64,000 bases of DNA. Origin: an uncultured Aquimarina sp. (lineage in GTDB: Bacteria; Bacteroidota; Bacteroidia; Flavobacteriales; Flavobacteriaceae). The number at the start of each line of letters is the position of its first letter. The first letter of the stretch is position 1. Below are positions 37,602 to 47,172 of the stretch, in pieces. The position numbers and the translations under genes were made by a program. The notes beneath the pieces are model-generated. The model saw nothing but the letters and a program-made list of their open reading frames with translations. It searched no databases and was not told where the DNA came from. The DNA is taken from assembly GCA_947502885.1 (NCBI GenBank), contig CANNBP010000017.1:81424-145423 (forward strand). The letters run 5' to 3'.

Positions 37602-39143
37602 CTATTTGGGAAGAATCAATTGTAAGGACTTTTCATTTTTTTCTGGATAAAGTGCTTTTTTACTGTTCATTTCATCTGCCAATAGGTTCATCATTATTTT
37701 GAGTTGTACCCGGTTTGTATTAGCTAGATCATTAGCTTCAAACGGATCCTCTTTTAAGTTGAATAATTCATAACGAGCTTGATTTTCTATAGGATAATGA
37801 TAGGTGACTTTCCATTGTGATGTAATCAAACTTGTAAAGTAATTTGTTCGTTGGGATCCATGTGGGAAATGATTGAGAAATTTCTCATCACGGTTAATAT
37901 CTTTTTGACCATTTAATTGGGTTTGAAGCTCGAATCCATCCATAATATAACTCTTAGGGTAATCGATATTTGCTACTTTACATAAGGTAGGAAAAATATC
38001 CATCACGGTTCCCATTTGGGTTTGAACCCCATTGGTTAGAATAGCCATTGTCTTTTGGTTAGATGCTTTTTTATTTGGAGAGATCCAAGAGGCAATAAAT
38101 GGTATTCGAGTACCGCCTTCCCAATGACTTCCTTTTTTGCCTTTTAAAGGAGAAGAACTACTATAATCATTTTTAATAGGTAAAGGAGCATCAGAGCCAT
38201 TATCTCCAAGAAACAAAATCAATGTATTTTCTCCTATCCCTAGATTTTTGATATGCTGTACGATATCTCCTAAGGATTTATCTATACCCTCGATTAAAGT
38301 AGCATAGGCCTGTGCGGCTTTTGGTTTATCAGAAGCACTATAGTGATTGGCAAATCGAGGATCAGAATTAAAGGGATCGTGTACTGCATAATGAGACAAA
38401 TACAAGAAAAAGGGTTTTGATTCATTTTTAGCCTTTGATATTGCTTCATTAGCCTCAAGAGTTAAAGCTTCGGTAAGAAAGATGTCCTTACCATGGTATT
38501 TGTCTAAATCATTTACAGCTCTGGCTTTATAGCCTCCTAAATGACCATACCCATCTTTACCATAGTAGCTTCCGGGTTCTCCTATAGAACTACCTGCGAT
38601 ATTTACATCGAACCCAAGGTTAAGCGGATTTTCACCTTCACTATTAAATGGTCCAAAATGGGCTTTTCCAATATGAATAGTTTTGTAGCCATTTTGTTGT
38701 AGTATACGTGGCAGTGTCACAGATTTTTTAGTAAGCCCTTTCCAGTTCCAATTTGATGGTCCAAACTTAGTACGGTTGTTACTTTCAGATCGAATCCAAT
38801 TGGTCACTCTATGACGAGCAGAGTTTTGTCCTGTTAGAATGGATGCACGTGTAGGAGAACAAATCGAATGCGCATAAAAGTTTGTAAATCGAACACCTTG
38901 AGCAGCTAACTTTTCCATATTAGGTGTTTTGTAATAGGTATTCAATGAATGTTTAACCAAATTACCTTCGACATCTGTTAAGAAAGGAACGGAAGTATCC
39001 ATTAATCCCATGTCATCGACCAAAAAAACAATAATATTAGGAGGATTATTGGTCTTTGCTTGGGGAGTGCATGAAGTTGAATACATCAATAGCGATACTA
39101 AAAAAACTGAAAAATTCACTTTTAATCTTGTAAGGTAATTCAT
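37602..39143 (-). CDS. Sulfatase (formylglycine type) lipoprotein
   Basis: 513 residues. Leader with a lipobox-like STSC (Cys25). Metal ligands lie in IIVFLVDDMGLMDTS (Asp43-Asp44). The sulfatase signature CSPTRASILTG has Cys95, which must be converted to formylglycine by a sulfatase-maturing enzyme. IHIGKAHFG, SHYAVHDPF and LFLGDNGSD complete the active site. It probably removes sulfate from algal polysaccharide at the envelope. Substrate class not resolved. Confidence 0.93.
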   Translation of the reverse strand: MNYLTRLKVNFSVFLVSLLMYSTSCTPQAKTNNPPNIIVFLVDDMGLMDTSVPFLTDVEGNLVKHSLNTYYKTPNMEKLAAQGVRFTNFYAHSICSPTRASILTGQNSARHRVTNWIRSESNNRTKFGPSNWNWKGLTKKSVTLPRILQQNGYKTIHIGKAHFGPFNSEGENPLNLGFDVNIAGSSIGEPGSYYGKDGYGHLGGYKARAVNDLDKYHGKDIFLTEALTLEANEAISKAKNESKPFFLYLSHYAVHDPFNSDPRFANHYSASDKPKAAQAYATLIEGIDKSLGDIVQHIKNLGIGENTLILFLGDNGSDAPLPIKNDYSSSSPLKGKKGSHWEGGTRIPFIASWISPNKKASNQKTMAILTNGVQTQMGTVMDIFPTLCKVANIDYPKSYIMDGFELQTQLNGQKDINRDEKFLNHFPHGSQRTNYFTSLITSQWKVTYHYPIENQARYELFNLKEDPFEANDLANTNRVQLKIMMNLLADEMNSKKALYPEKNEKSLQLILPK

Positions 39144-39255
39144 CTTGTTTTATTTCGTTCAATTCTGTTTTTCTAACCATTAATAATGCTTCATGACAGG
39201 TTAGTAATACATAATTTTATTAACCTCTTGAGAATGCAATATACTTTAAAATATA

Positions 39256-39287
39256 AGAAAAACGGCTTGAGATGATTCTCAAACCGC
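39256..39287 (-). terminator. Terminator after the pirin gene
   Basis: On the minus strand GCGGTTTGAGA-atca-TCTCAAGCCG is followed by TTTTTCTT. It ends the Crp-pirin transcript before the sulfatase gene. Confidence 0.75.
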
Positions 39288-39397
39288 TATTACATTTTGT
39301 TTTGTTAATGTGGTATATTTTATTTCATCCGGCAAGTTTAATACCTGTCAAATCGACCATTTCCTTTTTTCAATTGGTAATGTCCTTTTGATTAAAT

Positions 39398-40411
39398 TTA
39401 TTTAACCTCTTCAATACCATTGCTATGTAGCGCAAATCTTCCTTTGTCTCTAGGATGAACAACTTCTGTTTCTGACCATGGCCAGCCTCCAAATTGGGTT
39501 TTACCATAATCGCTCATAGCTTGTCTAATCTCTTCTTGTGTATTCATTACAAAAGGCCCATGTTGTGCAACTGGCTCACCAATTGGTTTGCCTTCGAGAA
39601 TTAAAAAATAAGCATCCTTGTTTCCATTTTGAATCAAAATGTCTTCGCCAGCTAGAAGTTCAATTAAATGATCTGATGGTATCGTTTGACCTTCCATTTC
39701 AATAGTTGAACCTTTATAAAAGAATACCGAACGATTAGCTTTATCACTAGTTTTTGGTAATGTCCAACTTGTACCTGCCTCCATTTTAACCGTAAAAACT
39801 CCTACAGCATTTTTTGGATTAGAGGCCCAAGAATCGGGGGTGGGTGCTAAAGCAGCAGTTTTGTCTATGTCGCCAGCAATAACCTGAATCGATGTTGTTC
39901 TATTAGATTCGTCTTTTTGATTTATGACAGGGATATCTTCATTCCATAACATTTTGAAATGAGGTTCAACCATTTTGGATATTTTGGGAAGGTTAAGCCA
40001 AATCTGAAATATTTCTAATGGGTTTTCCTTATTTTCCTCAATTAATGGAAACATTTCAGAATGCTGAATGCCTTTTCCAGCTGTCATCCATTGTACATCA
40101 CCAGACATAAATCGGCCTGTAGCACCTAGAGAATCAGAATGATCAACTACGCCTTCTTTATTTATAGTAATGGTTTCAAAACCTCTATGCGGGTGATAAG
40201 GAAAACCAGGGATATTACTTCCATGATACATCCTCCAACCATCTTTAATTACAAAGTCTTGACCTACATTTCTTCCTTTTAGTTGTTCAAAGTCGACACC
40301 CAAATTTGAATTCCCTTTGGGGTATTCATCTCTGTGGTATGCACAAAATAGAAAAGGGTCTTGTGTTTTCCATGGAAAACCTAGCGGTTCGATATTTAAA
40401 ATTGTATTCAT
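39398..40411 (-). CDS. Pirin-family protein
   Basis: 337 residues, a bicupin. The metal-site block PHRGFETITINKEGVVDHSD and TAGKGIQHSEMFP hold the conserved His/Glu ligands of pirin; LEIFQIWLNLPKISKM follows. Pirins are cytosolic and some show quercetinase activity or act in redox regulation. Located 74 nt after a Crp/Fnr regulator on the same strand, which probably controls it. Confidence 0.93.
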   Translation of the reverse strand: MNTILNIEPLGFPWKTQDPFLFCAYHRDEYPKGNSNLGVDFEQLKGRNVGQDFVIKDGWRMYHGSNIPGFPYHPHRGFETITINKEGVVDHSDSLGATGRFMSGDVQWMTAGKGIQHSEMFPLIEENKENPLEIFQIWLNLPKISKMVEPHFKMLWNEDIPVINQKDESNRTTSIQVIAGDIDKTAALAPTPDSWASNPKNAVGVFTVKMEAGTSWTLPKTSDKANRSVFFYKGSTIEMEGQTIPSDHLIELLAGEDILIQNGNKDAYFLILEGKPIGEPVAQHGPFVMNTQEEIRQAMSDYGKTQFGGWPWSETEVVHPRDKGRFALHSNGIEEVK

Positions 40412-40485
40412 AAGTCAGAAATTTAAATACAAATTTCAGGACTTAATTTTAGTTATGCATTCATCTAGATGAAGAAATGAACTGG

Positions 40486-41025
40486 TTACTTTGAACGTGC
40501 TATTTTACTTCTTATGGTACTAAGAGCTTGTGGTGTAATGCCTAAATAAGTAGCGATCATTCGTTGAGGGACTCGATTAGGTAATTCGGGATAGGTATCT
40601 AAAAAATAGGTATATCTGTCTATTGCTGGTGATCCCATTAACATCAAAACTCTTCGTTGTAACTTTCCTAATCGCCGGTATAAAAGTTGAGCATTCTCGG
40701 CCATTTTTTCTTTAGAGAAATCAGCTTTGAATAAACAATCTTTGTCAAAAATAATGATTTCAGAATCTTCAAGACAGTCAATGAATAACTTAACCGGTTC
40801 ATTAAATTCTATAGCTTCTACATCAGCAATTATCCAATTTTCTGGAGCAAACATAAAAATATGCTCTTTTCCTTTACTGTCTATGATATAACTTCTGATA
40901 AGACCTTTTTTTACATAAAAGGTTTGTGCTATAGCATCTCCTGCATGTTGAAGAATTTTTCCTTTTTGAAACTGTTTTACTTCAGTTCTATGGTCAATAT
41001 CTAATATTTTTGACAAATTTTCCAT
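40486..41025 (-). CDS. Crp/Fnr-family regulator
   Basis: 179 residues. An N-terminal cyclic-nucleotide-binding-like beta-roll (LQHAGDAIAQTFYVKKGLIR) is followed by a C-terminal HTH containing VPQRMIATYLGITPQALSTI. The phosphate-binding cassette of true CRP is not evident, so the ligand is unknown. It sits upstream of the pirin gene. A promoter-like motif is at 41129-41157. Confidence 0.9.
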   Translation of the reverse strand: MENLSKILDIDHRTEVKQFQKGKILQHAGDAIAQTFYVKKGLIRSYIIDSKGKEHIFMFAPENWIIADVEAIEFNEPVKLFIDCLEDSEIIIFDKDCLFKADFSKEKMAENAQLLYRRLGKLQRRVLMLMGSPAIDRYTYFLDTYPELPNRVPQRMIATYLGITPQALSTIRSKIARSK

Positions 41026-41128
41026 CTATATCTAATGCAGGTCAACGGTTTGTGTATGGGGTTTGTTACTCGACCTTGCCATAGCAGAGGACGAGCTGCA
41101 ATGCAGCCAAAGGAAACATTTTTATAAG

Positions 41129-41157
41129 TCACTAAGGTAGCAAAATTGTAATAAATT
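41129..41157 (-). promoter_or_regulatory. Promoter-like motif upstream of the Crp/Fnr gene
   Basis: Shares roughly 22 of 28 positions with 35382-35410 in the same orientation relative to the next gene. On the minus strand it reads TTACAATTTTGCTACCTTAG. Confidence 0.4.
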
Positions 41158-41214
41158 TTGTTAAGCGATTTTTAGTGGGAATGGCTATAAGCTATTTTAT
41201 AATTTGTTTTTAAA

Positions 41215-41577
41215 TCACTTTGTTTTTTTAGCAATTAGATATGAATTATCTGTTGTCGAATAGAAAAACAAAGTGTCATTTTTAATTGATAGGATCCATT
41301 CGCTATTTGCCGTCGCTCCATTGCCAACAATGAATAATCTTTTTTCATCAGATCGATACGTCCATTTACCACGTTCGCTCTTTTTTAGACTCCCATCATA
41401 ACTCTCAAAAGTTCTATCTTTTTTCAATTGGATCCAATTATCGATTAGGTTAATTGATGTATCGTTCTCAACTACATGTAAGATTTGCCATTTGCCAATA
41501 AAATACTTTGTAGATAAATTACAAGCAGAGAGACCAATAAAAATTAATATTATTATTTTGCTAATTTTCGGTTTCAT
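41215..41577 (-). CDS. Lipocalin-like small lipoprotein
   Basis: 120 residues; lipobox LSAC at Cys19. The mature part starts FIGKWQIL and has alternating strands with W and G (RGKWTYRSDEKRLFIV), as in lipocalin-like DUFs of Bacteroidota. No ligand known. Confidence 0.7.
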   Translation of the reverse strand: MKPKISKIIILIFIGLSACNLSTKYFIGKWQILHVVENDTSINLIDNWIQLKKDRTFESYDGSLKKSERGKWTYRSDEKRLFIVGNGATANSEWILSIKNDTLFFYSTTDNSYLIAKKTK

Positions 41578-41619
41578 ATTGGTTGAATGAAATGAAATAC
41601 AATTTTTAAAGCCATCATC

Positions 41620-41877
41620 TTATTTGAGGTATAAAAAAAAGCCGCCAAAACCTGCAATTGTTCCTAATAAATAGATCACCCCAATAGAAATTCTAAAAGC
41701 GTTATGTCCTAGTGTATTATAAAACATTCTTTGATTGCCACTTTCTGGGTCTATCGCCCAACTCTTATTTTTTAATACTCCAATAAAAAGTACAATAAAG
41801 ACAATCCCTATGATAAGGTAAATATATTCAGGAAATTCTGTGAAAAATCCTTTTAAATCATTTATTATATTTTCCAT
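41620..41877 (-). CDS. Imm17-like two-helix membrane protein
   Basis: 85 residues with two transmembrane helices (about 17-37 and 64-84). The loop KSWAIDPESGNQRMFYNTLG and the second-helix start AFRISIGVIYLLGT resemble Imm17 polymorphic-toxin immunity proteins. No toxin gene is adjacent, so an immunity role is only a suggestion. It lies 84 nt downstream of the sulfatase gene. Confidence 0.5.
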   Translation of the reverse strand: MENIINDLKGFFTEFPEYIYLIIGIVFIVLFIGVLKNKSWAIDPESGNQRMFYNTLGHNAFRISIGVIYLLGTIAGFGGFFLYLK

Positions 41878-41961
41878 TAGTATTGAGTTTATATACTTTG
41901 GTTGTTCTATTGTTTTAGTGTCTGTTTTCTTAATACTGTTTAAGTGTGGCTAGCAATATTT

Positions 41962-43509
41962 TTATAGATCTCCAAGTTGTTTGAATTTGAATTTAGTATT
42001 TGCGGCAGGTTGGTGTTCTTGTTTCATGATATGCTCTATTTTTTCTACAACATTTGGATATTGAGATGCCACATCTATTTTTTCTTCCAAATCAGTTTCT
42101 AGGTTGTATAATTCTAGGGTTAGATTACCATCAAAAATATTTTTTCTTATGCCTTTCCACTTTCCTAGTCTAACGGCTTGTTGTCCATTATAGCTAGGAA
42201 ATTCCCAATACAAAAAGTCGTGTTGCTGTTGTTGTTTTCCTAATAATGCAGGCTTAAAACTTAAACCATCTATATTTTCTGGTGGTGTGATACCTGCCAT
42301 ATCACATATCGTAGGCATTAGATCATAAAAAGCAGAAATATGGTCGCTTGTTGATCCTGGGGTGATATGATTAGGCCAACTTGCTATTAAAGGAACTCTA
42401 ATTCCTCCTTCGTATACAAATCCTTTTGTTTTGCCATAGCCATTTGAAAATGGTTTGGAGCTTTCGAAATAATCAAAATCAACACCTCCCAGATATGTCG
42501 GGCCATTATCACTTGAGAAGATAATTATGGTGTTTTCATAAATGCCTTCTTCTTTTAATGTTGCAATTAATTCTCCTAACTGATCATCTAAATAGCTAAT
42601 CATTCCGGCATATGTGGCTCTGGGATATCTGTTCGGAAAATAAGCATCATCACCAATATACGGTTCTTCTTCTCCAAAAACTTTTCTGTACTTGTCTACA
42701 TATTCTTTTGGGACTTGTAGGGGCAGATGTGGTAGCGGAGAAGCGTAATACATAAAAAACGGTTGATTCTTATTTGTTTTTATAAACGAAATCGCTTTTT
42801 GCTGTATTTTTTTTGGAGCATATTCATTTTGCGAAAATTTTGAATAACTGTTTATATCATATGGATCAGAAAGTGAATCCAGTTTTGTGCTTGGTGAAAC
42901 CAATTCGTTATCTAATAGTACTTTGTCTGTGTTTTTCCATAAATGTGCCGGATAGAGATTATGGGCTTGTCTTTGACAATTATACCCATAAAAAAAATCA
43001 AACCCTTGAAGATTTGGGATACCATCTGATTCTGGTGCGCCTAATCCCCATTTTCCGAGAATGCCAGTTGTATATCCCGCCTTTTGAAGTTGATGTCCTA
43101 ACGTAACCGTAGAATCGGGGATAGGTCTTTGGCCTTCTAGCTTAGAATTTTTAAAAACTTCTTCATAGTTCCAGACATCTCCTCGTTCGTTCCATTCATC
43201 GTTTCCTCTTATGTATGCATGCCCTGTGTGATTACCGGTTAAAAATACATATCGTGCAGGAGCGCATACGGGTGCTCCAGAGTAATGTTGAGTAAATTTG
43301 ATTCCGTTAGTTGCTAATGCATCAATATTCGGGGTTTCTATTTTCTTTTGACCATACACACCAACTTCGCCATAGCCAAGATCATCGGCAAGAAAAAATA
43401 TAATGTTAGGCTGCTGCTTTTTTTCTTTCTCCTTCTTTTCTTCTTTGGTATGACATGCTGTGAGTATAAGTGTAAGTGTTACTAGAAGTGATATTGATGT
43501 ATTTTTCAT
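41962..43509 (-). CDS. Sulfatase (formylglycine type) lipoprotein
   Basis: 515 residues. Lipobox LTAC at Cys19. Metal ligands in IIFFLADDLGYGEVG. The signature is CAPARYVFLTG with Cys82 as formylglycine precursor. ILGKWGLG, SPLPHLPL and IIFSSDNGPTYLGG complete the site. A distinct subtype from the sulfatase at 37602, being closer to arylsulfatase A-like enzymes. Probably acts on sulfated glycans in the periplasm or on the surface. Confidence 0.93.
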   Translation of the reverse strand: MKNTSISLLVTLTLILTACHTKEEKKEKEKKQQPNIIFFLADDLGYGEVGVYGQKKIETPNIDALATNGIKFTQHYSGAPVCAPARYVFLTGNHTGHAYIRGNDEWNERGDVWNYEEVFKNSKLEGQRPIPDSTVTLGHQLQKAGYTTGILGKWGLGAPESDGIPNLQGFDFFYGYNCQRQAHNLYPAHLWKNTDKVLLDNELVSPSTKLDSLSDPYDINSYSKFSQNEYAPKKIQQKAISFIKTNKNQPFFMYYASPLPHLPLQVPKEYVDKYRKVFGEEEPYIGDDAYFPNRYPRATYAGMISYLDDQLGELIATLKEEGIYENTIIIFSSDNGPTYLGGVDFDYFESSKPFSNGYGKTKGFVYEGGIRVPLIASWPNHITPGSTSDHISAFYDLMPTICDMAGITPPENIDGLSFKPALLGKQQQQHDFLYWEFPSYNGQQAVRLGKWKGIRKNIFDGNLTLELYNLETDLEEKIDVASQYPNVVEKIEHIMKQEHQPAANTKFKFKQLGDL

Positions 43510-43642
43510 AGGTTGACTTAAAATTAGTACTCACATCTTTGTTGTGATTAATGTAGGAATTAAAAGTACTTAATTTAAGATTAATTGTATACGTAAGGCT
43601 TTTCTTTGTTTTATCTTTTATTCTTGGCAGTGGTAATTGTTT

Positions 43643-44050
43643 TTAGGATTTCAATATTTCTGGGCTTTCATTAATTTTTTTATATGAAGTAATTTTAGCT
43701 ACACTGTTGCCTCCAAAAATTAAACGTCTTGTTTCAAATTTGAATTTTATCGAATAGTTTTTCTCTTTCATTTTTAATGGACTTTCGGGGTGAAGATTCT
43801 TAACATCTAATTTGCCAATATAGATCCATTCAATATCATTAAATTTCTGTTTTAAGAATATTCTTTTTTTTCCGAATAAAGATTCGAATGATTGTCTTAA
43901 AAAATCATGTTGCCCTACATTAATCATTTTATATTTTACTTGAGACTCACCCTTAATTACTTTTGGGTAAACTAACCGATACCTTAATAAAACAAGTACA
44001 AACAAAGCAAAAAATCCTATCGTAATGTATATTAATATTTCCATACTCAA
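43643..44050 (-). CDS. Single-pass membrane hypothetical protein
   Basis: 135 residues with one N-terminal transmembrane helix (EILIYITIGFFALFVLVLLR) and a basic cytosolic or periplasmic domain rich in Lys and Phe. No family recognised. Its neighbours give no clear functional link. Confidence 0.6.
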   Translation of the reverse strand: MSMEILIYITIGFFALFVLVLLRYRLVYPKVIKGESQVKYKMINVGQHDFLRQSFESLFGKKRIFLKQKFNDIEWIYIGKLDVKNLHPESPLKMKEKNYSIKFKFETRRLIFGGNSVAKITSYKKINESPEILKS

Positions 44051-44230
44051 TAACTTTCAACATCAAATATATAAATCAAAGCACTACTAGCGTTTTTTTG
44101 TCATTAACAATGATGATTAAATTGTAACGTAAACAGGGCTAATACTCTTCATAAAGATTGAATCAAGGTATCTTCATTGATTAATGAATTTAGTTACATT
44201 TAACTATATGGGTTGTTTTATATTCTCGAT

Positions 44231-45277
44231 TTATTGTTTTGAGTTGATAAATTTAATGGCTTCAATAATGTTTTTATCGTTGGGTAAATCTTCAAAGTTG
44301 GTTTCTTTTATGACTTCGATATCCGGGATTATTGTTTTGGTAAATTTTGCAGATCTATCGGTCCCGTAGCTTTCGGTAATTGCGGCTTTTGTGCCAAATG
44401 GCAATTCATATAGATCATTGGCAGTCGTGTTGCCATAGCTTTCTTCTCCGATGATAATGGTGTTGTTTCGACCTCTAAAACCTAAAACAACAAACTCTCC
44501 TGCACTGTTTGTCATGATGCCCGATATTAGTGCAACAGGTATTTTGGGTTTGGGTTTTGCAGTTGCCCTTATCGCTGTGTTTATTTTATGATTTTTGTAC
44601 AAAGTACCGTTGTTAAGACTAGTTAGTGTTTTTACATTTTTATTCTTATCCAAAGCAAGGTGGGTGGTGCCATCTCCTAGTAAATGATAAAGCCCAGCTA
44701 GCATAACATTAGAATTACCACCTATGTTTAAGCGCAGATCAATAATCCAACCTTTTAGGGCATGTGAGTTGTCGATTTTTATCATAGCATCATAGATTTT
44801 TTGAGCTGCCTGATCAAGCTCTTTTCTGGTGGCATCTTTTAGCAGCATACCCGGAATAAAAACATAACCATAGTTTTTATCAATCACCTTTGCCTCAAAA
44901 GACTTTCCGTTTGTATAGGCATCTGCCAGACTCTGGTTAAATTGCTTTTGCGATAGTTGTTTGCCCAGGGTGCTGTTATACCAATCTTTTTCTGAAAAAA
45001 GGAGTAGATGCGCCCCGTTAATCGTATCAAATAGTTTTACTGTGATTTTTAAAGACTCTTTAAAGGATGTACTGGTTAGAGCTTTCTTTTTTATATAAGG
45101 TTTTAGATCTAACCAATTTATATCTTTGGTATGTAAATAATTCTCTTCTAACTCGTCAAATAGTTTATTATAAAATGTAGTAATACTGTCTTTTACTGTT
45201 TGGGGTTTATCTTGACTGTGCAAAGAAGATGTAGAAAGAAAAAGACCGATAATAATACCAGTAAAGATTGATTTCAT
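44231..45277 (-). CDS. S41-family (C-terminal processing) peptidase, secreted
   Basis: 348 residues with signal peptide (ends SSLHSQ). The catalytic domain has WIIDLRLNIGGNSNVMLAGL and ISGIMTNSAGEFVVLGFRG, where the Ser in NSAGE is the expected nucleophile, then IIGEESYGNTTANDLYELPF. No PDZ domain is visible, as in tail-specific-like hydrolases of Bacteroidota. It lies 100 nt after an AraC regulator on the same strand. Confidence 0.88.
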   Translation of the reverse strand: MKSIFTGIIIGLFLSTSSLHSQDKPQTVKDSITTFYNKLFDELEENYLHTKDINWLDLKPYIKKKALTSTSFKESLKITVKLFDTINGAHLLLFSEKDWYNSTLGKQLSQKQFNQSLADAYTNGKSFEAKVIDKNYGYVFIPGMLLKDATRKELDQAAQKIYDAMIKIDNSHALKGWIIDLRLNIGGNSNVMLAGLYHLLGDGTTHLALDKNKNVKTLTSLNNGTLYKNHKINTAIRATAKPKPKIPVALISGIMTNSAGEFVVLGFRGRNNTIIIGEESYGNTTANDLYELPFGTKAAITESYGTDRSAKFTKTIIPDIEVIKETNFEDLPNDKNIIEAIKFINSKQ

Positions 45278-45377
45278 AATGTTGTTTTTTGATTTATGAA
45301 AACAAAACTATAAGCAAGCATATTTTTTTTAAAGAAAAGGAGTCCAAAGAATGTCCAGAAAAAAAATAATGGACGTA

Positions 45378-46472
45378 TTAGTCTTTATGACTTGCTTTGT
45401 ATTGGGTAGGGGTTAAGCCAGTAACTTTCTTAAAAACAGCGTTAAATGAGGATTTTGAACTAAAACCTGCTTTTTCGCCAATAGCAAGTAGGGTATACTT
45501 TTTGTGATCCTCGGTTTTTAGAAGCATTTTCACTTTTTCGACTCTTAATTGATTTATATAATCAGAAAAAGACATGTCAAAAGATTTGTGTATGTAGGAT
45601 GATAGCTCTTTCTCGGTAATATTTACCATAGCGGCAAGGTCTGATACTTTTAAGTTTTTGTTTGTAAAGATTTCTTCTTCTTTGATATAGTACTCGAGTT
45701 TTGAGGCTAGTGAGTTTGAGGATTCGGTTATGGTATTATTATCTTGTTTAAAATGAAATTCGTTAAACAAGAATTGTGATTTTGTGAGGGACTCTATACC
45801 CAGCCAATAAATATAAACGGTGTTTAAAATCAAAATTATTAAGTATAGTGGCCCACTATCCTGTAGACCAAAAATACTCATTACGATTTGGTGTATTAGG
45901 TTTACCAGAGTAAATATGGTGAATACATAGGTGAATTTTAGCAACCAATTCCAGTTTTTTTTAACCTTATGCAAGCCTCTGATTTTTGTGCTATTTCTTT
46001 TTAAAAATCGTATCGTAAAAAAAAGTAAGATAAGATTAAAAGTAAGGTAGGCAAACTCGTTGTATACAAAAAAGCCAGTAGTATATACCTTAAAAAAGAT
46101 ATTCTTATCTATACCCGTATGCATAGTGATATACCAGTATGTTCTTAATATACCATAAAATAGAGCAGGTAGAAACAGCAAATATTCTTGCCAGGCAATA
46201 CTGTTTTCATCTTTGGATACTTGAGACTTCATATAGAAATAAAACCCCACCCCGATTAGGTACTTATAAGGAAACGGAAATGATGCTAAAGGAATACCTA
46301 AAATAGTATCAATTCTCATAATGAGGAGGGCATACGTTAGGTTAAAAAAGGATAGAGAGTAAAGAAACAGTAAAAAGTAAGCACAGGCTCTTTTGTTTAA
46401 TTTTTTTTTAAACAGAAAAAACAGGCATATTATAAAACCTTGAATAGCTCCAAAAAGAATTATACTATTCAT
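45378..46472 (-). CDS. AraC-family regulator with multi-helix membrane N-terminus
   Basis: 364 residues. The first about 230 form seven hydrophobic helices. The C-terminal AraC domain (about 255-364) has LKVSDLAAMVNITEKELSSY and GFSSKSSFNAVFKKVTGLTP. This 7TM-AraC layout is common in Bacteroidota and suggests sensing in the membrane. It overlaps the GT51-like gene by 4 nt (ATGA), so the two are coupled. Confidence 0.9.
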   Translation of the reverse strand: MNSIILFGAIQGFIICLFFLFKKKLNKRACAYFLLFLYSLSFFNLTYALLIMRIDTILGIPLASFPFPYKYLIGVGFYFYMKSQVSKDENSIAWQEYLLFLPALFYGILRTYWYITMHTGIDKNIFFKVYTTGFFVYNEFAYLTFNLILLFFTIRFLKRNSTKIRGLHKVKKNWNWLLKFTYVFTIFTLVNLIHQIVMSIFGLQDSGPLYLIILILNTVYIYWLGIESLTKSQFLFNEFHFKQDNNTITESSNSLASKLEYYIKEEEIFTNKNLKVSDLAAMVNITEKELSSYIHKSFDMSFSDYINQLRVEKVKMLLKTEDHKKYTLLAIGEKAGFSSKSSFNAVFKKVTGLTPTQYKASHKD

Positions 46473-47083
46473 TGGGAGATTTTTATTTTTTTCAATAACT
46501 CATTAGCATTTTGATCAACCAATTCTTTTCTTCTTAAAGGATTGTATAAGTTTGAATTTCTCATCATTACTACTAAACTGGCAAACTCTTTTTCATTTAA
46601 ATCTTTTATTTCTTTCCCAAAATACTTTTTTGATGCTTGCTTTATCCCTATTGTCTGGTTTATAAAGTCATAATTTTGGGCAAGCCAGTTTAAACATTCT
46701 TTTTGAGTGACTTTGCTTTCAATTACCCAACTCAAAGATATAGCACCAAGTTTAAATCGATCACGAGATTCTTTTTTCCTCTGTACAAGCTCTAATATTT
46801 CAGCAATTGAAGTACAAGGAGGATTTTTTAAACCAGAATAAAATATAGCTTTAAAAATCTGCGTGTTTAAGTTATTAGTTAACGTATTTGGATTGTCAAT
46901 CTTATAAAGTTCATAGAATTTTTTGGGTAAGGTATCAGCTTCACGAATTTTAGAAACTAATTCGTGAATTTCCTTTTCATTGGTGATATTTTTCCAATGT
47001 TTTTTTATATAAATTATGAGACTTATACTTAAAAGTATTCCTACAATAGTTATTCTTTTTAGTATTGAATAAACCTTTTTCAT
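46469..47083 (-). CDS. GT51-like (peptidoglycan transglycosylase) protein, degenerate
   Basis: 204 residues with an N-terminal membrane helix. The C-terminal part, IGIKQASKKYFGKEIKDLNE then KEFASLVVMMRNSNLYNPLR, closely follows the end of the PBP1/MtgA transglycosylase domain (G-x-x-A-A-x-x-Y-F-G-K...LxxxExAxLA...P..YNP). The catalytic EDxxFxxHxG motif that should precede it is not seen. It may therefore be a pseudoenzyme coupled to the AraC regulator, or a remnant. Confidence 0.6.
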   Translation of the reverse strand: MKKVYSILKRITIVGILLSISLIIYIKKHWKNITNEKEIHELVSKIREADTLPKKFYELYKIDNPNTLTNNLNTQIFKAIFYSGLKNPPCTSIAEILELVQRKKESRDRFKLGAISLSWVIESKVTQKECLNWLAQNYDFINQTIGIKQASKKYFGKEIKDLNEKEFASLVVMMRNSNLYNPLRRKELVDQNANELLKKIKISQ

Positions 47084-47125
47084 TATAAGTGGTTTAAATA
47101 ATAGAACATTATAGATTTATAATTA

Positions 47126-47170
47126 AGGATCAGGGAAAGGTTTTACATAGGATATGTGTTTGGTTATAGC
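47126..47170. repeat. Remnant of the right end of the 338-bp cassette element
   Basis: The stretch around GGTTTTACATAGGATATGTG resembles the end of the elements at 56010-56347 and 60410-60746 (CTTTACATAGGATATGGTG). It directly follows the stop of the gene at 47173. Confidence 0.5.
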
Positions 47171-47172
47171 TT

